Source: Eleginops maclovinus
Taxonomy: Eukaryota > Chordata > Actinopteri > Perciformes > Eleginopidae
Reading direction: 5' to 3'
DNA: 64,000 nt
NCBI RefSeq assembly: GCF_036324505.1
Contig: NC_086363.1
Location: forward strand, 5,212,655 to 5,276,654
Part shown: in pieces, positions 37,875 to 51,021 of the stretch
How positions within the stretch are numbered: the stretch's first letter is position 1
Layout of the letters: each line of letters starts with the position of its first letter
The notes under the pieces: generated by a model
The model's input: only the letters and a program-made list of their open reading frames with translations
Told to the model about the DNA's origin: nothing
Databases searched by the model: none
Translations under genes and position numbers: made by a program

Positions 37875-38180
37875 GTGCATGTGTGATTTTACACAATTCC
37901 CTGTATGCACTTTCAGGTGTTGGTATTGTGTCTTTTCCTGCATTTTTATTAGTTGTACGTGTATGTTCCAGTCTGTGCACACGTATCCGTGATGTGATTT
38001 GATCAGACACCAATAAGAGCAAATTTCATTAACATCAAACTGCTTTAGTACTAATCAGGTTACTGAGAAACCAGCAAGCCAATGGCATCTACTAATGCCA
38101 TTAGGTCGAGCAGTGATTGGATTGGGATCTTATTTCAACTTCCTGAATGCTGCCAGCGTTTTAATCAATAAACACAACAG

Positions 38181-38242
38181 CGGTGATGTCACAGTCCGTT
38201 AGTACGACGAGGCGGTGATGTCACAGCTCGTTAAGATTGTGA
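38181..38242. repeat. Two tandem 32-bp units with CRE-like core
   Basis: CGGTGATGTCACAG occurs at 38,181 and again at 38,213, followed both times by a CGTTA(G/A) motif. Each unit carries TGATGTCA, a one-base variant of the CREB/ATF site TGACGTCA. Regulatory function is not shown. Confidence 0.7.
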
Positions 38243-38825
38243 AGATGGTGGAAGGGATGAGCATGAGAGCGTATAGCAGGATGCGAGGAAACTCCGCCTA
38301 CACTGCTAAAAGATGTGCGAGGATGTGTGAAAGCATTGTGAAGGAAAAGAGATGCGAATGCTGCACATCTTTCATGATAATTACATAGTGTTGGCAAAGA
38401 GGAGAGAAACGCATGACTGGAAGGGAGAAGGAGAAATGAGGAACAGCGGAGCTCGAAGGAGAGATTATAGGGAAGGTTACACAATGACATCATGTATAGG
38501 GATGTAGAAATATAACATATGAAGGAGAGATGTATGGCTGTATGAATCCACTCCATAAACATATAGAGACGAGAGGGAAAAAGGAGCGGGACTGTAGGGC
38601 AATAACTGCACTTTCTGGTGAGTGGACAGTCATTATCAGAACACACCTTTTGAGTCAAGTGTTCAGTTACCCTGCTGGGTCTGTGACACTGTACAGCAGT
38701 GCTTTCAGAATAATGCCAAGCATGCTAAAATGCTCACCATGGCAATGCCAACATTCTTGTTTGGCAGGTAAAATGCTTTCCATGTTCACCATCTCAGTTT
38801 AGTTTGTAGGAATATCATTAGGAAG

Positions 38826-38918
38826 ACCTCTTTGAACATTAACACATGTAAACATGTCTGAGTAGAGGCACTAAATACAAATATGAACCTGAAAATGAGC
38901 ATAATAGGGTCTCTTTAA
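38826..38918 (+). mobile_element. Interspersed repeat, copy B (3' part)
   Basis: GAACATTAACACATGTAAAC followed by TATGAACCTGAAAATGAGCA and TAATAGGGT, parallel to copy A at 28,878-29,140. Only the last 90 bp of the element are clear. Confidence 0.6.
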
Positions 38919-40285
38919 TGACCAAAGTCATGTGTACCGTGGATGAATTGTCAAGGCAACAGCAGGAGTGGGCACAGCATAAAGGAAAAATCTTCCAGAC
39001 ATCGTAACGATTTCTACGGCAGAGGACTGTTTAAAACTGTTTGATCTTCTTTGAGGGGTTAATCAATTGGAATAAATCGCTTGAAGACTTTAGTTAATTA
39101 ACATTTAGAGTAATCAATGTTTTATTAGACTCAGTAGAAGTTGCATTCTCGTGAAATGATTGTTTTGAAATTTGGGAAGGATCATTTATTTATTTCTGAA
39201 TGTTTCTGAACTCTTTGGTGTTTTCGAGCAGTTCAGACAGTTACTGCATACTATATATTTATTGTGAAATTATGATTTTAAATGCAGAAGAATCAAGGTC
39301 AAATTCACCCTTTCAAAGTTAATCAAATACAATATGTGCCGATAACAACATTACGTGATAGATGATAGATGTATTATCGGGTAGAACTGATAACCTGCTG
39401 AGTAATGCATCCCCTTACACAGTCCAGTAAAAACAGCCCAACATATCACCTGGGAACATTATTTAATCTTAAAGTGCTTAAAAGGGACTCAAGATATGGC
39501 TTATGCACACGGTTAATAAAACAGTCATGACCCTAAAAGTTAATTAACAATTGACTTCAGATAATTTAACCCATTGATGAACCCCATGAAGAAGATGATG
39601 TTGTTTTTAAACAGTACTTTGATATAAAAGGCACCAGCAGCATGGCTAAAAAGAAAGACAAAATCGATAAATGTATTCGCGGGGATCAAGGGAATCATCC
39701 ATGCTTTAACTTTGAATTGCCTTTCTCAGTTTTGAGCAGTTTTACAATAATGTTTCAGCAAGAAAATGTCCACAAATGAATTAGAATAACACTCAGACTG
39801 CTCCCTCTTTAGAATTAGTTCATTAACTCTGCTCAGTAGATTAGCTCTTCTGGATAACTGACTAAAATAATCCTCTTTGCTGGTTTTATGGGGTTCCCTC
39901 ATTCCTTTTCCAAAATAAACGGAATAGAATTGTATACACAAGGGGGGCACAAAATGGCCGCCTTATCAGACTCACTTGCTGGACCTGTGACATTGAGTTA
40001 AAACAAAGCATTCTGGACACTTTAATCCATTTAACCTGGCCAATCCTGTTGCAGTCATTCCATTGAGTGTTTGATTCTCTCCAATTGTCTTTCATTTAAA
40101 AGTGCGGCCTTGCTTCTGTCTCTCTCTCTCTCTTTCTGTCTGAAGCGCTTTCTCTCTACCTCCCCCGTCTCCTATGCATCAGATCGATGGCGAGGGCGAA
40201 AAGCTAATGACCCATCTCAGCAACCAATTCACTCAGCTCTACCACACTCAGTACCTGTCTAAACCTATGAGTGGAAAGGAGTGGA

Positions 40286-40341
40286 AGGAGAGGAGAGGAG
40301 AGGAGAGGAGAGGAGAGGAGAGGAGAGGAGAGGAGAGGAGG
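40286..40341. repeat. (AGGAG)n microsatellite
   Basis: Eleven perfect pentanucleotide units, purine-only on the plus strand. Confidence 0.97.
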
Positions 40342-40586
40342 ATGGTTTATTTTTCTATAACTTTTCTCCTCCCCCCTCTCAAACTGAAAGCTGTACATGT
40401 GAAGGATGGAAAAATGACAAATGAAAGCGAAAGCAAAATCCTTACGACCTTTGCACACGTCTCAAAAAGTGGTCGTAGTTGTATAATTGTCTCTCTGTGA
40501 AAGGTCTTTCAGACTTTTGTTGTTCAGACTTCAATTACTTTGCCTGAACAACACTGAGCCCTTTATCCAAACTATATTTTTTTACA

Positions 40587-40975
40587 AATACGATACGATT
40601 CATCACGGTAAGATGCGATACAACACATGAGATATGATAGGATGCGATACGACACGATATGATACAACACGATGATACAACGATAATCAACGCGACACAA
40701 TAAGATACGACATGATACGACGCGATAACATTTGATAGGATAGAATACGACACGATACGTTGAGTGACGACATGACACAAAACCACACATTAGCATACGG
40801 TATGATACAACAAAATCCTTTACAACATGAAACAACACAATACCACATGACATGACACATTAAGATACGATTAGATACGATACGACATTCCGCGATACGA
40901 GATGACACAATAAGATACGATGTCTTACGCTATGACACAACACAATACTATACAGTTTGACACGATACGATTACA
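40587..40975. repeat. Degenerate GATACGACAC-type minisatellite
   Basis: About 390 bp built from variants of a 5-base word, (G/C)ATAC or (G/C)ACAC: GATACGACAC, GATACAACAC, AAGATACGAC. Purine and pyrimidine positions keep a five-base rhythm while transitions are frequent. The minus-strand open frames here (Ser/Tyr/Val/Cys-rich) follow from this rhythm and are not genes. Confidence 0.9.
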
Positions 40976-41568
40976 TATCTCCGATTTGATAGTAAAACGT
41001 GCTGTTTACTCTCTACTGCTTTATCTGGTGACCCCCAAAATGTGTGCTTGCGACCCCTTAACACTAGTTGAATATGTTACCCCGCATTAAAACCTTCTTT
41101 TATCTGAATAACTGCTTCTCTCCTGTCCTATAAATCATGTTGTGACAGTTAAGATTTATCTCCCAGATTAGGCACAGCTACACTAGTCCAAAGGCCGAAA
41201 ATCCTGTAACCAACCTTTAGAAAGGCTTGTTTTATTGGATTTTAATCTATCCGGGATCAGTTTATTATTTTGCTGCAGTTCTGTTCACTCAGGCTCTCAT
41301 AACCTTTAGTTATTTGGATATTATTGTATTTACCTCTTCATGGTTCTCGTGGTATCAGAATAGGCTCGCACTCATTGATGGTTTCCTGAACACACTGATA
41401 AAAAATGATCGATGCAGCAGAACATTTTCATGCATAAATGGTTATTTTGTCACACTGAAAACAAAGATTCCCCGCGTTCCTCGCTCTTTATCCATCTTTC
41501 TATCTCTGCCCCTCTCCCTTAAGTTCAGCTTCACTGCCTATCACATCTAAATTCATTAGTGCCTCAAG

Positions 41569-41570
<2 letters not shown>

Positions 41571-41660
<90 letters not shown>
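41571..41660. repeat. (GT)n microsatellite
   Basis: 45 GT units. Confidence 0.98.
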
Positions 41661-41661
<1 letters not shown>

Positions 41662-42783
41662 ATCAGTGCTAAATGATTATAAAGCATAGTTATTAAAAAC
41701 TGTCATAATTACCATGCCTGTAGCAAAAACACTCTGATATGAATTTACCTCCTCTCCTTTCCACGGGCAAAGACACACACACCAACACACAGATTTGTAA
41801 TGTACATATAGGCACACACAGAGACACACACATGGGCAGGGAACAGCTACAGGACGCACACACACATTTCTCCACTGGCAAGAGCAAACTCTTACACTGG
41901 CTCCTAAGCTTGATGTAATTTTTCATGTTCCCTGTCCACTCTGGCCTGCTGTGAATGTCGATTACAAACCTTATGACCCAAAGTTTAGGACTTACCCATA
42001 CTTTATACGCCACATGCACATGATCTAAAGCATATATTCAAACAATGTTGCAATACTAACGTCATTATTGATATCATATTAACAACCCCACTTGTAAAAG
42101 ATGGAAAGTAATGTTAGATACTGAAAATCTTAGGATCATTTTACGAGTACGCGTTCTCAAAAGATAGGATGTTTCCAGTCCATAATGTGTAGGTATTGTA
42201 GAAGAGTATGTTCACAAAATGACAAAGTAAACAATATAACATTCAGAAAGTCTATTAAAAAAAATGGATTTGATATTTCATTAAAAATATTGATAATTAA
42301 ACATTTCTTAATCCAAAAAATCGTAAGAATCTACTCACCTGTTACATTATCATCTGCACTTCTAAGCAAGAGGCCCCACTCTCTCTATTATACATGTTTG
42401 GAGGCACGTTTTTCTTTCATGCATTTCACCATGTTTGTCAATTAATGTAGAAATGGATCGCTTTGTTTCTTCAAACAACACCCTCATTGTAGTGGATTTA
42501 GCTGGATAAACGAACACACCCTTAATCAAGCCGCCAGAGGGAGATTCCTATATCAGAATGTCTGCACAGTTATGATGACATCACTACCAGACAACATTCC
42601 ACACCCACATATTCGAGATTCCCGAAACTGTGAAAGACCTTGCATTCAGTAGAGGTGCAGCTGAGGTCTACTAAACTTTGTATAACTGCAGTCACATTAC
42701 ATGTGTCTGTAAATAAAGGTGTTACTGTTCCTAAATTCAGTTATCACATGGCAGAGTCTAAATAACAGTTATGTCATTACTTG

Positions 42784-42899
42784 TGTGGTTGTGTCCCTGG
42801 GTGAGAGACACTTCACCCCAAATTGCTCCTGTGGGGATTGCCCACAGTATTGAATGTGTGTAAATCGCTTTGGATAAAAGTGTCTAACAAGTGAAATGT
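42784..42899 (+). mobile_element. SINE 3' fragment
   Basis: It ends with AATCGCTTTGGATAAAAGTG, the near-universal tail of a widespread fish SINE group, preceded by a GGGTGAGAGACACTTCACCC body fragment. The 5' tRNA-like head is not recognisable. Confidence 0.75.
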
Positions 42900-44000
42900 A
42901 CTATATCAGTGTGGTATATGAAGGCCAATCTCTTATCTCGTTTAACCTTTGTATATGTTTTTTTGAAGCAGGTAATATTTGCAGGCGGTGCTATGAAGAC
43001 CAACTTGTTTTTACATTGCTTTCTTTTTCAGTATAGTTTCATTTTAGGGCAGTAAAGCAAACTGCTTGTGCGGCAAAGGTAAATTCAGTACATCCTACGT
43101 CTAGTTACCAGTGTAGCAATCATTTCTGAACTGGTTGATCAAACTGTACAAGGAGAATTCTAACTAACTAACTATTTCAATAATGCTTGTTTGATATGTT
43201 GCAATGTTAACTCTGGCTTTGATACGTTCCAACAGATACACACTCCCAACTACCATCAACAAAGAAGCTGCCAAGCTATCCGTAGCAAGTCATGCAAGTA
43301 GGTCAGTCAGGTTCCCATTCACATTACTGCCTGGTTCCTTCACTGTGTTGCACCAGGATTGGATTTGCAGCTATTATAGTTGGTGTTTTGGACCACTATG
43401 CTAAAGTAGATTGCAGGCAAGGAAACTAATGTTAACAATGGATACATTTAAATTATTCAGGAAGTTAAAGGAAGGTTTTAAATAAAAACCACTCTAAACC
43501 TATCAGATTCAAAAGATCTGTTCCAATGGATGACATGCTTTGCTAAAAGTTACCAAACACAACATAAAAACTTTGTTCAACAAAAACACATCAAGTACCA
43601 TTTTTTATTTGTGTGTATAGAGCGTGGCAGACATGAGAAAAACAGGGTTGTTTCAAATCAAACGTACGAACTTTCACCCAAAAACTGGACTTTATAGAGG
43701 CTGAACTCCCACAGACAGGTCACTCTCGCTGTGTTTCTGCTACAAAATGCTGAATTGGCAGAGCAGAAGCAGATACATGCCATCTAAAACCAACGCTGCT
43801 GCACTCTCCAAAAACTACAGGTGAAGGTCAGACACATTTGGCCCTTTAGCGCTTGATAGCCAACTGGTAGATTATTTTGTCAGGGCCCAAAAATAAGGGT
43901 AAAAGGGTAGTGGACCAAGAGAGAGTATCACAAACGATAAATCGATACTTTTGAATCGAATCCTTTTTTTCGTAATAATTAGAAAAACAAAGCTTCTCTG

Positions 44001-44004
<4 letters not shown>

Positions 44005-44076
<72 letters not shown>
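44005..44076. repeat. (CA)n microsatellite
   Basis: 36 CA units. Confidence 0.98.
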
Positions 44077-44080
<4 letters not shown>

Positions 44081-44163
44081 ACCCTCACTCCCACCATCCA
44101 CCTGCCATTACCAGCTGGCAGATACACCTGGTTTGCAGGCCTCAGCCCCCAAAAAAATGGAAC

Positions 44164-44219
44164 GTTACCATAGCAACCATATGGTGTTGGCCTGGCATGG
44201 TGGGCATTGCCATGGTAAC
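44164..44219. promoter_or_regulatory. Paired RFX-type X-box motifs
   Basis: GTTACCATAGCAAC (44,164-44,177) and ATTGCCATGGTAAC (44,206-44,219) both fit the palindromic X-box bound by RFX transcription factors; the first is a full match and the second differs at one end base. They are 28 bp apart in otherwise ordinary sequence, with no gene start recognised nearby. An enhancer role is inferred from motif pairing only. Confidence 0.55.
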
Positions 44220-44324
44220 GACAGAACAGACATGTGGGCAGTGCCGGTCTGGACACATACACACAATAGCTCTTCTCAATTGATCAAAATTTCATTGAAA
44301 TCGCAATATTTAATTTGCAGTAAG

Positions 44325-44352
44325 CGCAATATTTTGCTTACAAAATATTGCG
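44325..44352. repeat. Perfect hairpin
   Basis: CGCAATATTTTG and its exact complement CAAAATATTGCG flank a 4-nt CTTA loop. A third partial copy of the arm (CGCAATATTT) lies just upstream at 44,302. Confidence 0.85.
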
Positions 44353-44535
44353 AAAATGTCTTTGGAATGTATCGTGCTGCTGCAGAAAGGTCCAGGCCTA
44401 TAAAAGGTATTCTATAGACATAATAAAATGTCTTTATTTTAATCCTCTTTAGAAATCACACAATGATCGTTTGGAAATATTTCTCAATCATAATGTGAAT
44501 GTTTAATTTCCTCTAACTTTGCATCAGTCAAAAAG

Positions 44536-44671
<136 letters not shown>

Positions 44672-47600
44672 CAGAGAATCGCACACTCCCACATACCTCA
44701 TTCCTGAGTATGTATGAGAAAAAAATAACAAACAAGCGTTCTCTCCCTATCAGTGTTTTTCTGTTTTTTTTCAAATACAAACACACTCACAGCGGTTTTC
44801 TGCCATAGCTGCGACCTTGAGACTGAGCATGAACCTGCATATCTCCCGCTCACAGACCCCAGAAAGGTTTAACTCTGTGCATGTGTGTTAACATGGAGCT
44901 CTTCCAACTCTGTCTGCAAACAGAAAACATTCTCTCCTCCTCTCATAATTCAAATGCAGAATTCTTTATTATCGTGAAAAGTTAGAAAAATTCCCATTGG
45001 AATTGACTTGGCTCAGAACTGTTCATATTACCAAAGCTGGAGACTTTAGACTTGAACTTGGACCGGAGTCTGACTTAGGCCATCAAATGTAGGATCTTGA
45101 GACTTCAATGCTATGAATCCTGACTCACTTGAGACTTGGAAGTAAATTAAGTCTCAAAGTTCAGAATTTAAGCTGTTGGATCAATAAAAGTAAAACAAAA
45201 CAGTGTTAGGCGGACTCAGCATAGCCAGACACCTTTATATTAAGTTGTTAAAGCTTTGCATGGAAATAAATGTGTCTTATTTATGTGAAAATATATATCA
45301 CACAATCTTCTTCAGTGGATAGGTGTGATGATTACATCGATTGCACCTTTATGCCTTCTCGTCCGTTATGTCTTGCATTTTAGCGTGAAAGTTCATTTCT
45401 GTCCTTGAACATTGTATTTTGACAAAACGATTCCCACTCATTGTCAACATACACACTTTTTTGGAGTTTTCAGCTATACCACAGTCAAGATTCACTTAAG
45501 GCCAAGGTGCTTCATTCAATTAAATTCGATAATAACGGCTTCCAGACTTCTTTGTTAACAAATCCATACCTACGAAGAATGTGAAATGTGGTTACAGTTA
45601 CATTCTGCTTGTTATTTTAAAGGTCAAGAATAAACTTTCATGCTTAAATATTAAAGGAACTTTAAAAAATAAAAGTTTAAAATGCCATGTTATTTTAATC
45701 AACAGAATCCAGAGACCTGGATTACTCCAAATAGACGTGCAGTTTGCTAAGGGGAACTCACCTGGACCACATCACAAAATGCCCAACTATTTTGTCATTA
45801 TTCTATCTCCTTCTTCATGTAGCCTTAATCATCTTCTTTTAAAAATTCAGATTTTTTGTCTCCCAGTTTTTGTTCCTATCTATTTTCTTTTCAAACTTCC
45901 AAAAAAAATTCTTCCTAAAACATTTGACTTTTATTTTCAAATTTCTGGATTTTTTTTCTAAATGTTGACTTTTCTAAATGTCCGATCATTTTTTCAAAAT
46001 TATGGAGGCAAGGATTCTCCAAAAACACCTAATTGACAGGCAGTAAGTTCTAAACCTACCTACCTTACCTTGTTTCTGTACAAATGCTTGAGGAGAGACA
46101 ATTTAAAGGCTGTTTATTCTACTGCTCTTTATTCAGGTTCACAGCTGTATCTTTCAGCTTACATATTGAAGTTTGTTTTGTAAATTGTGAAGTGATTTTT
46201 TTTCTATACTCAAGGGATTTCCTTACGTTTTTGTTGAAGCCCCTTTGAGCTTCTTAAATTGTGTCACATTTTTTTATCAATTCTTTCTGTTTGGACAAAT
46301 TAACTGCACAGTAAAATCTCAAAGCAAAATCACAGGAAAATCCGAGTTTTCTTTTCAACAATTTGATAACATTTTTGTACCCGGTAATTAAAATATTGAA
46401 ATATCGTTTTGCATTGGAAGGACCACACATTCATCGCCACAGAGTGAAGGTCCTTTTGAAAAATAAAAATGTTCAGAAATCAACTTTCCGCTTCTTTTCA
46501 GAATACATTTTCAGCAAAATCAAAAGGGACGACCTCGAGTTAGGATTTTCTTTAATTTAATTTGCCCACATTTACTTTAAAAAATCATAATCAATTCAAT
46601 GAAATAAGTCAATCCTTTCAATTAGAGTCAAACCGATTTCATATACAGTTCATAAAAAGGATGAAGGGGATGTTCAAAGCTTTGTTAAAAAAAGAAGGAG
46701 CAGCCTGGGGTATGAGGTACAGCCTGATGGTTTTTACTTTTCAATTTTCAATGTATTGGTAAAATTCAGCTTTCTAAAACTACCTGAAGAAAGAGGACAA
46801 GGTAACTATTGGCTTCACCGTGTCTTTTTTCATACATGACAGACAGACAGTGGAGAAAAAAGGTTGTCCTGCCTTAACAGTTGGGATTAATATAACAGAA
46901 CAATAACAGAGCTGTCAATAGAGTCAGAGGGACAGACAGGAGAGACAGAGAGCTGGCTGCACAGTCAAAATGTGTTGTGTAACATGTCTGTGAGAAACCA
47001 AGACCATACGAACCAATGCTATGCAACATGTTGATGTTTAGCACGCATACTTTTAGCTTAACGTGTCCATTTTTGCTAATTAACACAACTACTGCTGAGG
47101 CGATTAGGAATGTCATTCTTGGTTTTGGGGGTTTGTTGGAAATGTCATTGATGGTCAAAGGCTAAAATCCCAAAGTTACCTCCAGAGGGAGTTTCTCTCC
47201 AACTCACTCCAGCTCACATAAATGTCAAAGTGAGTGGGCTTTACTCTTCAGGAACCTGGGTAGATCTGCACAGAAATTCAGGATGATCGATCCAATAGCT
47301 TTTAAGATATTTCAGCCTGAAGTAAAGGTTGACCTTTTTCCTTGAGCCATGCTGCTAGAGTGGCTAGAAAGCCATTGTACATTTGTGAAAAACACGTTGG
47401 ATATTTATTTCGATAACTGGTTGTTGGTCGTAAAACACAGGAATCTCCTCTGCAATCCATCATAGACCAGACGATGGATGGTACATTTCGTCTCAAAATT
47501 GCATTGAGCTACTGGTGAGCTCCAGTGAGTGCTGTGACAGGTAAGATTGCTGGAAATTGCCCGCAAAGATACAATGTGCCTGCACTGAGGTCAACCGGGG

Positions 47601-48937
47601 TCCTTCCCTGGTCCGAACTAAAAGACCTGTTTATGCTCTCTGTCTGTTCCCAGTGCAGGGATTTGTGCTTCTGTAGACCAACTCTCTGTCCGCCACATCT
47701 GTTATTACACAGCGATGACTACCTGCCATGTTTTTCTCGGCTGGGTTTTGCCACCTGAAGCACGATAAGTGTTGCAACATGTTGGTTTTTTTTCGATGTG
47801 AGGGATAAAAAGCTGTGATAGGAGAGATACAAACATCTTCAAATCTTTGCAGAGCGGAATTCCTACTGTGAAAGACGATGTTTGGTACAAAGGCACTTCT
47901 TCATGTTATGTGAATTTGTAATATCTTCTTCAGCACACGTCCTTGTTATGTTGCATTGAATAGAATATCTGACATTAAGAATGAATATTTTCCATGAGAA
48001 AACAAGTTTTTAAACCAGTTTTATCTTTGAAATACTTCAGATGCACTTGACAGCTGCAGAAGACACTTTGATATTTGGACAAGGCAACACAGACATTGAT
48101 GACTGCAAATAGAGATGTATCTGCTGTACATACCCGTGCAAGATAGTTCAAAGTACAGAAATGCTTAGATGATTTCAGCCCACTATACACAAACTCACAA
48201 ATGTAAAAGCTGTATGCATCTACGCATAAGCAAAACTATGACTTGATAGCAGTGTGTGGGAGAAAAACACTGCAAATAAGCACCTGAAACCTGCACCTTC
48301 AGCAAACACTGAGGATACACTGTTGTCTATGATGACAGGGTACCAGCACTGTGTAACGACAGCAAATTCACATTTTGAAGCAAAGTAGTAGCATCAGAGT
48401 GATATTTAGAAACAGGGCAACTAGGTTTATTTGAAGGCCAAACAGTCACATGTACTGTACAAACCGTCTGAAAGCACCGATGATTATCAGCAACACAAGA
48501 CATTCAGCAATGCAATAAAGCTTCTAAGTCTGTGAATTTTTGTTTTTCACAGCACGAAACTTTGGGAGAATATATTTTTTCACACCTTTTATGTGGGAGA
48601 TGTGGCTCTAAAAGACAAACCACACTAAGAAGATACACTGCGTTTCCCTGCTCGTACATTTCCATCCACACCGCATATTTTTAGCTCAGCTGTGTACCAA
48701 ATCATAACATCTATTTTGTGTTTTTGGCAGAAGCCTGTCATGATGTCATCCAGTCTCAATTTGACACGTACGGCTGTCACCACTGTGTGCAGATGTGGGC
48801 AAATGGTTTGTTTTTACAACAAATGTGCAAAACCTCATGCAAACTTAGACATGTTATTATGTACTAGTAACCACAGGAGCTAATTGTTAATCCAGAAAAA
48901 TAATTGAAAATATGTATAACGTGGGTTTCAGCTGATC

Positions 48938-49240
48938 AGAATCAGGTTTAATGTCAGAAAGTTAATTGATGTGATGTATAATGGTACATGCTTATTAGGT
49001 TGCAAAAAAAGTATTTAAAAAATGTAAAACAGCATTAAAAGAATTACTGAAATGTTTACAATAAACACAAAAAATGTACAAGAGAAATAAATATAGAAAA
49101 TATACAAACAGTAAATACATCAAGAATAAAATAGTGCACTATATGAGAATATAAAATGGAAGAGCTGTGAAATTTTCAATAAGTAGCGTTCAACAGAATT
49201 GTGCGAAGTATACAGTAAAATGTGCAAGGTTCATAGTTTT
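48938..49240 (-). mobile_element. Interspersed repeat, probable non-LTR element tail
   Basis: It starts GATCAGAATCAGGTTTAATG, a variant of the AGAATCAGGTTTATTG-type terminus frequent in fish genomes. An A-rich region follows with repeated short words (AATAAACAC, AAATATAGAAAATATACAAA). No coding part is present. The end is not sharply defined. Confidence 0.5.
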
Positions 49241-50732
49241 ATGGTGTGAAATCAGTGATATAAAGGTCATCTTTCAAGCAAACCCTGCGGTGGTTTAAAT
49301 CATTTTCTCGACACAAAGGGTCTTAGCAGAACAAAAAATATATAGAAGCGTTCACAGTCCACCAACCGACCACAAGGTCTCCTTTAAATCACAAAGAAGC
49401 TCCCCCTGGCTGTACATCTTGATGACGTTGCAGATACAAACACTCTGGTTTGTGTCTTGGAAAGACTCCTTTTTTTCCCTGCAAAACTCTTCTATGTGTC
49501 TGTTTAATCTTTCTTACTAATTGTGCAGAATGGCAATAAGAAAAGCTTTCTTTCATTATAGGATGTTATATTATTCAGTGTTTTATACATTGTTTTTAAT
49601 TTGGATACTTTCTACTATACTGAGTAAATTAGTATTATATTTTAAAATAATTTTACTAGTAACTTCATGTGTCAAAGACAAGGAGTGGAGTAAAAAGTGC
49701 CATATTTCACTCTGGGATGGAGAGGAGTATAAAAATAAACTAGCATAACATGGAAATACTCAGTAATGTACAAGTACCCCATAACTATACTTCAGTACAG
49801 TATGAATGTACCTAGTTACAAACATTACATTTCCCACTGATTAAATTCTATTGATTTCTATGCTTTATTAGCAGGATGCCTTTGGGGTGTTGGCAGCTGA
49901 ATGTTTTAGGGGCCCATAGTTGGACAGGGGTCCTGGACAGTGCCAGGAATGATACATATTTTTGTGTCAGAACTGTTGTCAGGGGGCCAACTAGTGCTGC
50001 CCCTTTGTACTTAGTATTTGAAAGAATGTGATTTGAATGTTTAAACGTGGGATGACATATTTTTCTGGCCACTAGGGCGCAGTGGAAACAAGAACGGATG
50101 GCAACTTTGATATATTATTAGGCTACCTTTCTTAAGTCAGCAGCTAATTCACGTTGCTTTATGGTTTTCGGTTTCTTTAAAAGTAATAATTCTATACTAC
50201 GTTACCGGAAAAAGACCATCATTACATGTCACATTAGGATTATAGAAGATTTTCAAAACATGATGAAGTACAAACGTTGTCAGTTTTCATCATGTAGAAT
50301 GGCCCCTTTCAGGATGCTATGTGTAATAACTGATGAATGTATTTGTAGATCATTATTTTTGATAAGTTAACATTCAAGCAACATGCTGCTTATTTATTTA
50401 TGTGTTTACCATCTCTTGAACAATGTTGTAGTATAATATATTGCCTAACAAACATAATATCTTATTAACATTTGATTAAACATAACCTTTTGTCGCATTT
50501 ATGACCGATTAATGAAAAGTTTTGTATTCAAGAAAAATAAATAAGGTAAATAATTTAAACAAATAAAATACATTAAATAATGGAAACATTATTTAAAAAG
50601 AAACAATTTGCATTCAAACCTTTATCCCAGTCCATGATTATAACACGTTACAATACATATTATTGTCCCTACATTGTTTCTTTAATTTGTGTGTGTTGTG
50701 TGTGTTTGTTTTTTCAATCAACTCCTGCCTCG

Positions 50733-50740
50733 TGACGTCA
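50733..50740. promoter_or_regulatory. Full palindromic CRE (CREB/ATF site)
   Basis: Exact TGACGTCA inside the CpG-rich promoter, 290 bp upstream of the start codon. The CpG in the core makes its binding sensitive to methylation in known cases. Confidence 0.7.
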
Positions 50741-50861
50741 CGCCGTTTCTCTGCTGCGCTCGCTCTCTCTCCCTCGCGCTCCCTCACTCCGCGTGAAACA
50801 AAGTGTAGTGTCCGTGAGAACCCGTAGGAAGCGAAAAGATAGAAACCGGAGAAAGGAGAGA

Positions 50862-50894
50862 ATGGAGCTGCTGAGTCCGCATCAGGAGGAATAA
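50862..50894 (+). other. Upstream ORF of ten codons in the 5' leader
   Basis: The ATG has A at -3 and G at +4, a strong initiation context, and reads MELLSPHQEE then TAA. It ends 127 nt before the main start codon. If the leader is transcribed as assumed, this uORF could reduce or condition translation of the main frame. Confidence 0.5.
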
Positions 50895-51021
50895 TAATAA
50901 CAACACGGTACAGAGAGTAATTTAGAAGACTGAAGACGGAGGAGAGGAGGGAGAAAACTCGCAGGAAAAACTTTTCCGGGGAAAAACTGTTACAGACTCA
51001 CACACGGCCACGTTTGAAAAC

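Larger units (their letters stand above)
50700..51021 (+). promoter_or_regulatory. CpG-rich promoter and 5' leader of the signal-peptide gene
   Basis: CpG dinucleotides are dense from about 50,730 to 50,830, in contrast to the AT-rich sequence upstream. A perfect CRE palindrome, TGACGTCA, lies at 50,733-50,740, followed by a pyrimidine- and CpG-rich stretch (about 50,748-50,790) typical of TATA-less starts. I see no TATA box. The transcription start is not determined; the purine-rich sequence from about 50,800 to 51,021 is taken as 5' UTR. Confidence 0.65.

Noticed and set aside
40535..40908. Minus-strand Ser/Tyr/Val/Cys-rich frames
   Set aside because: Direct consequence of the GATACGACAC-type repeat.
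45040..45180. Repeated GAGACTT/GACTTGAAC words suggesting a tandem repeat
   Set aside because: Probably a decayed copy of a dispersed simple-type repeat; units are too diverged to define.
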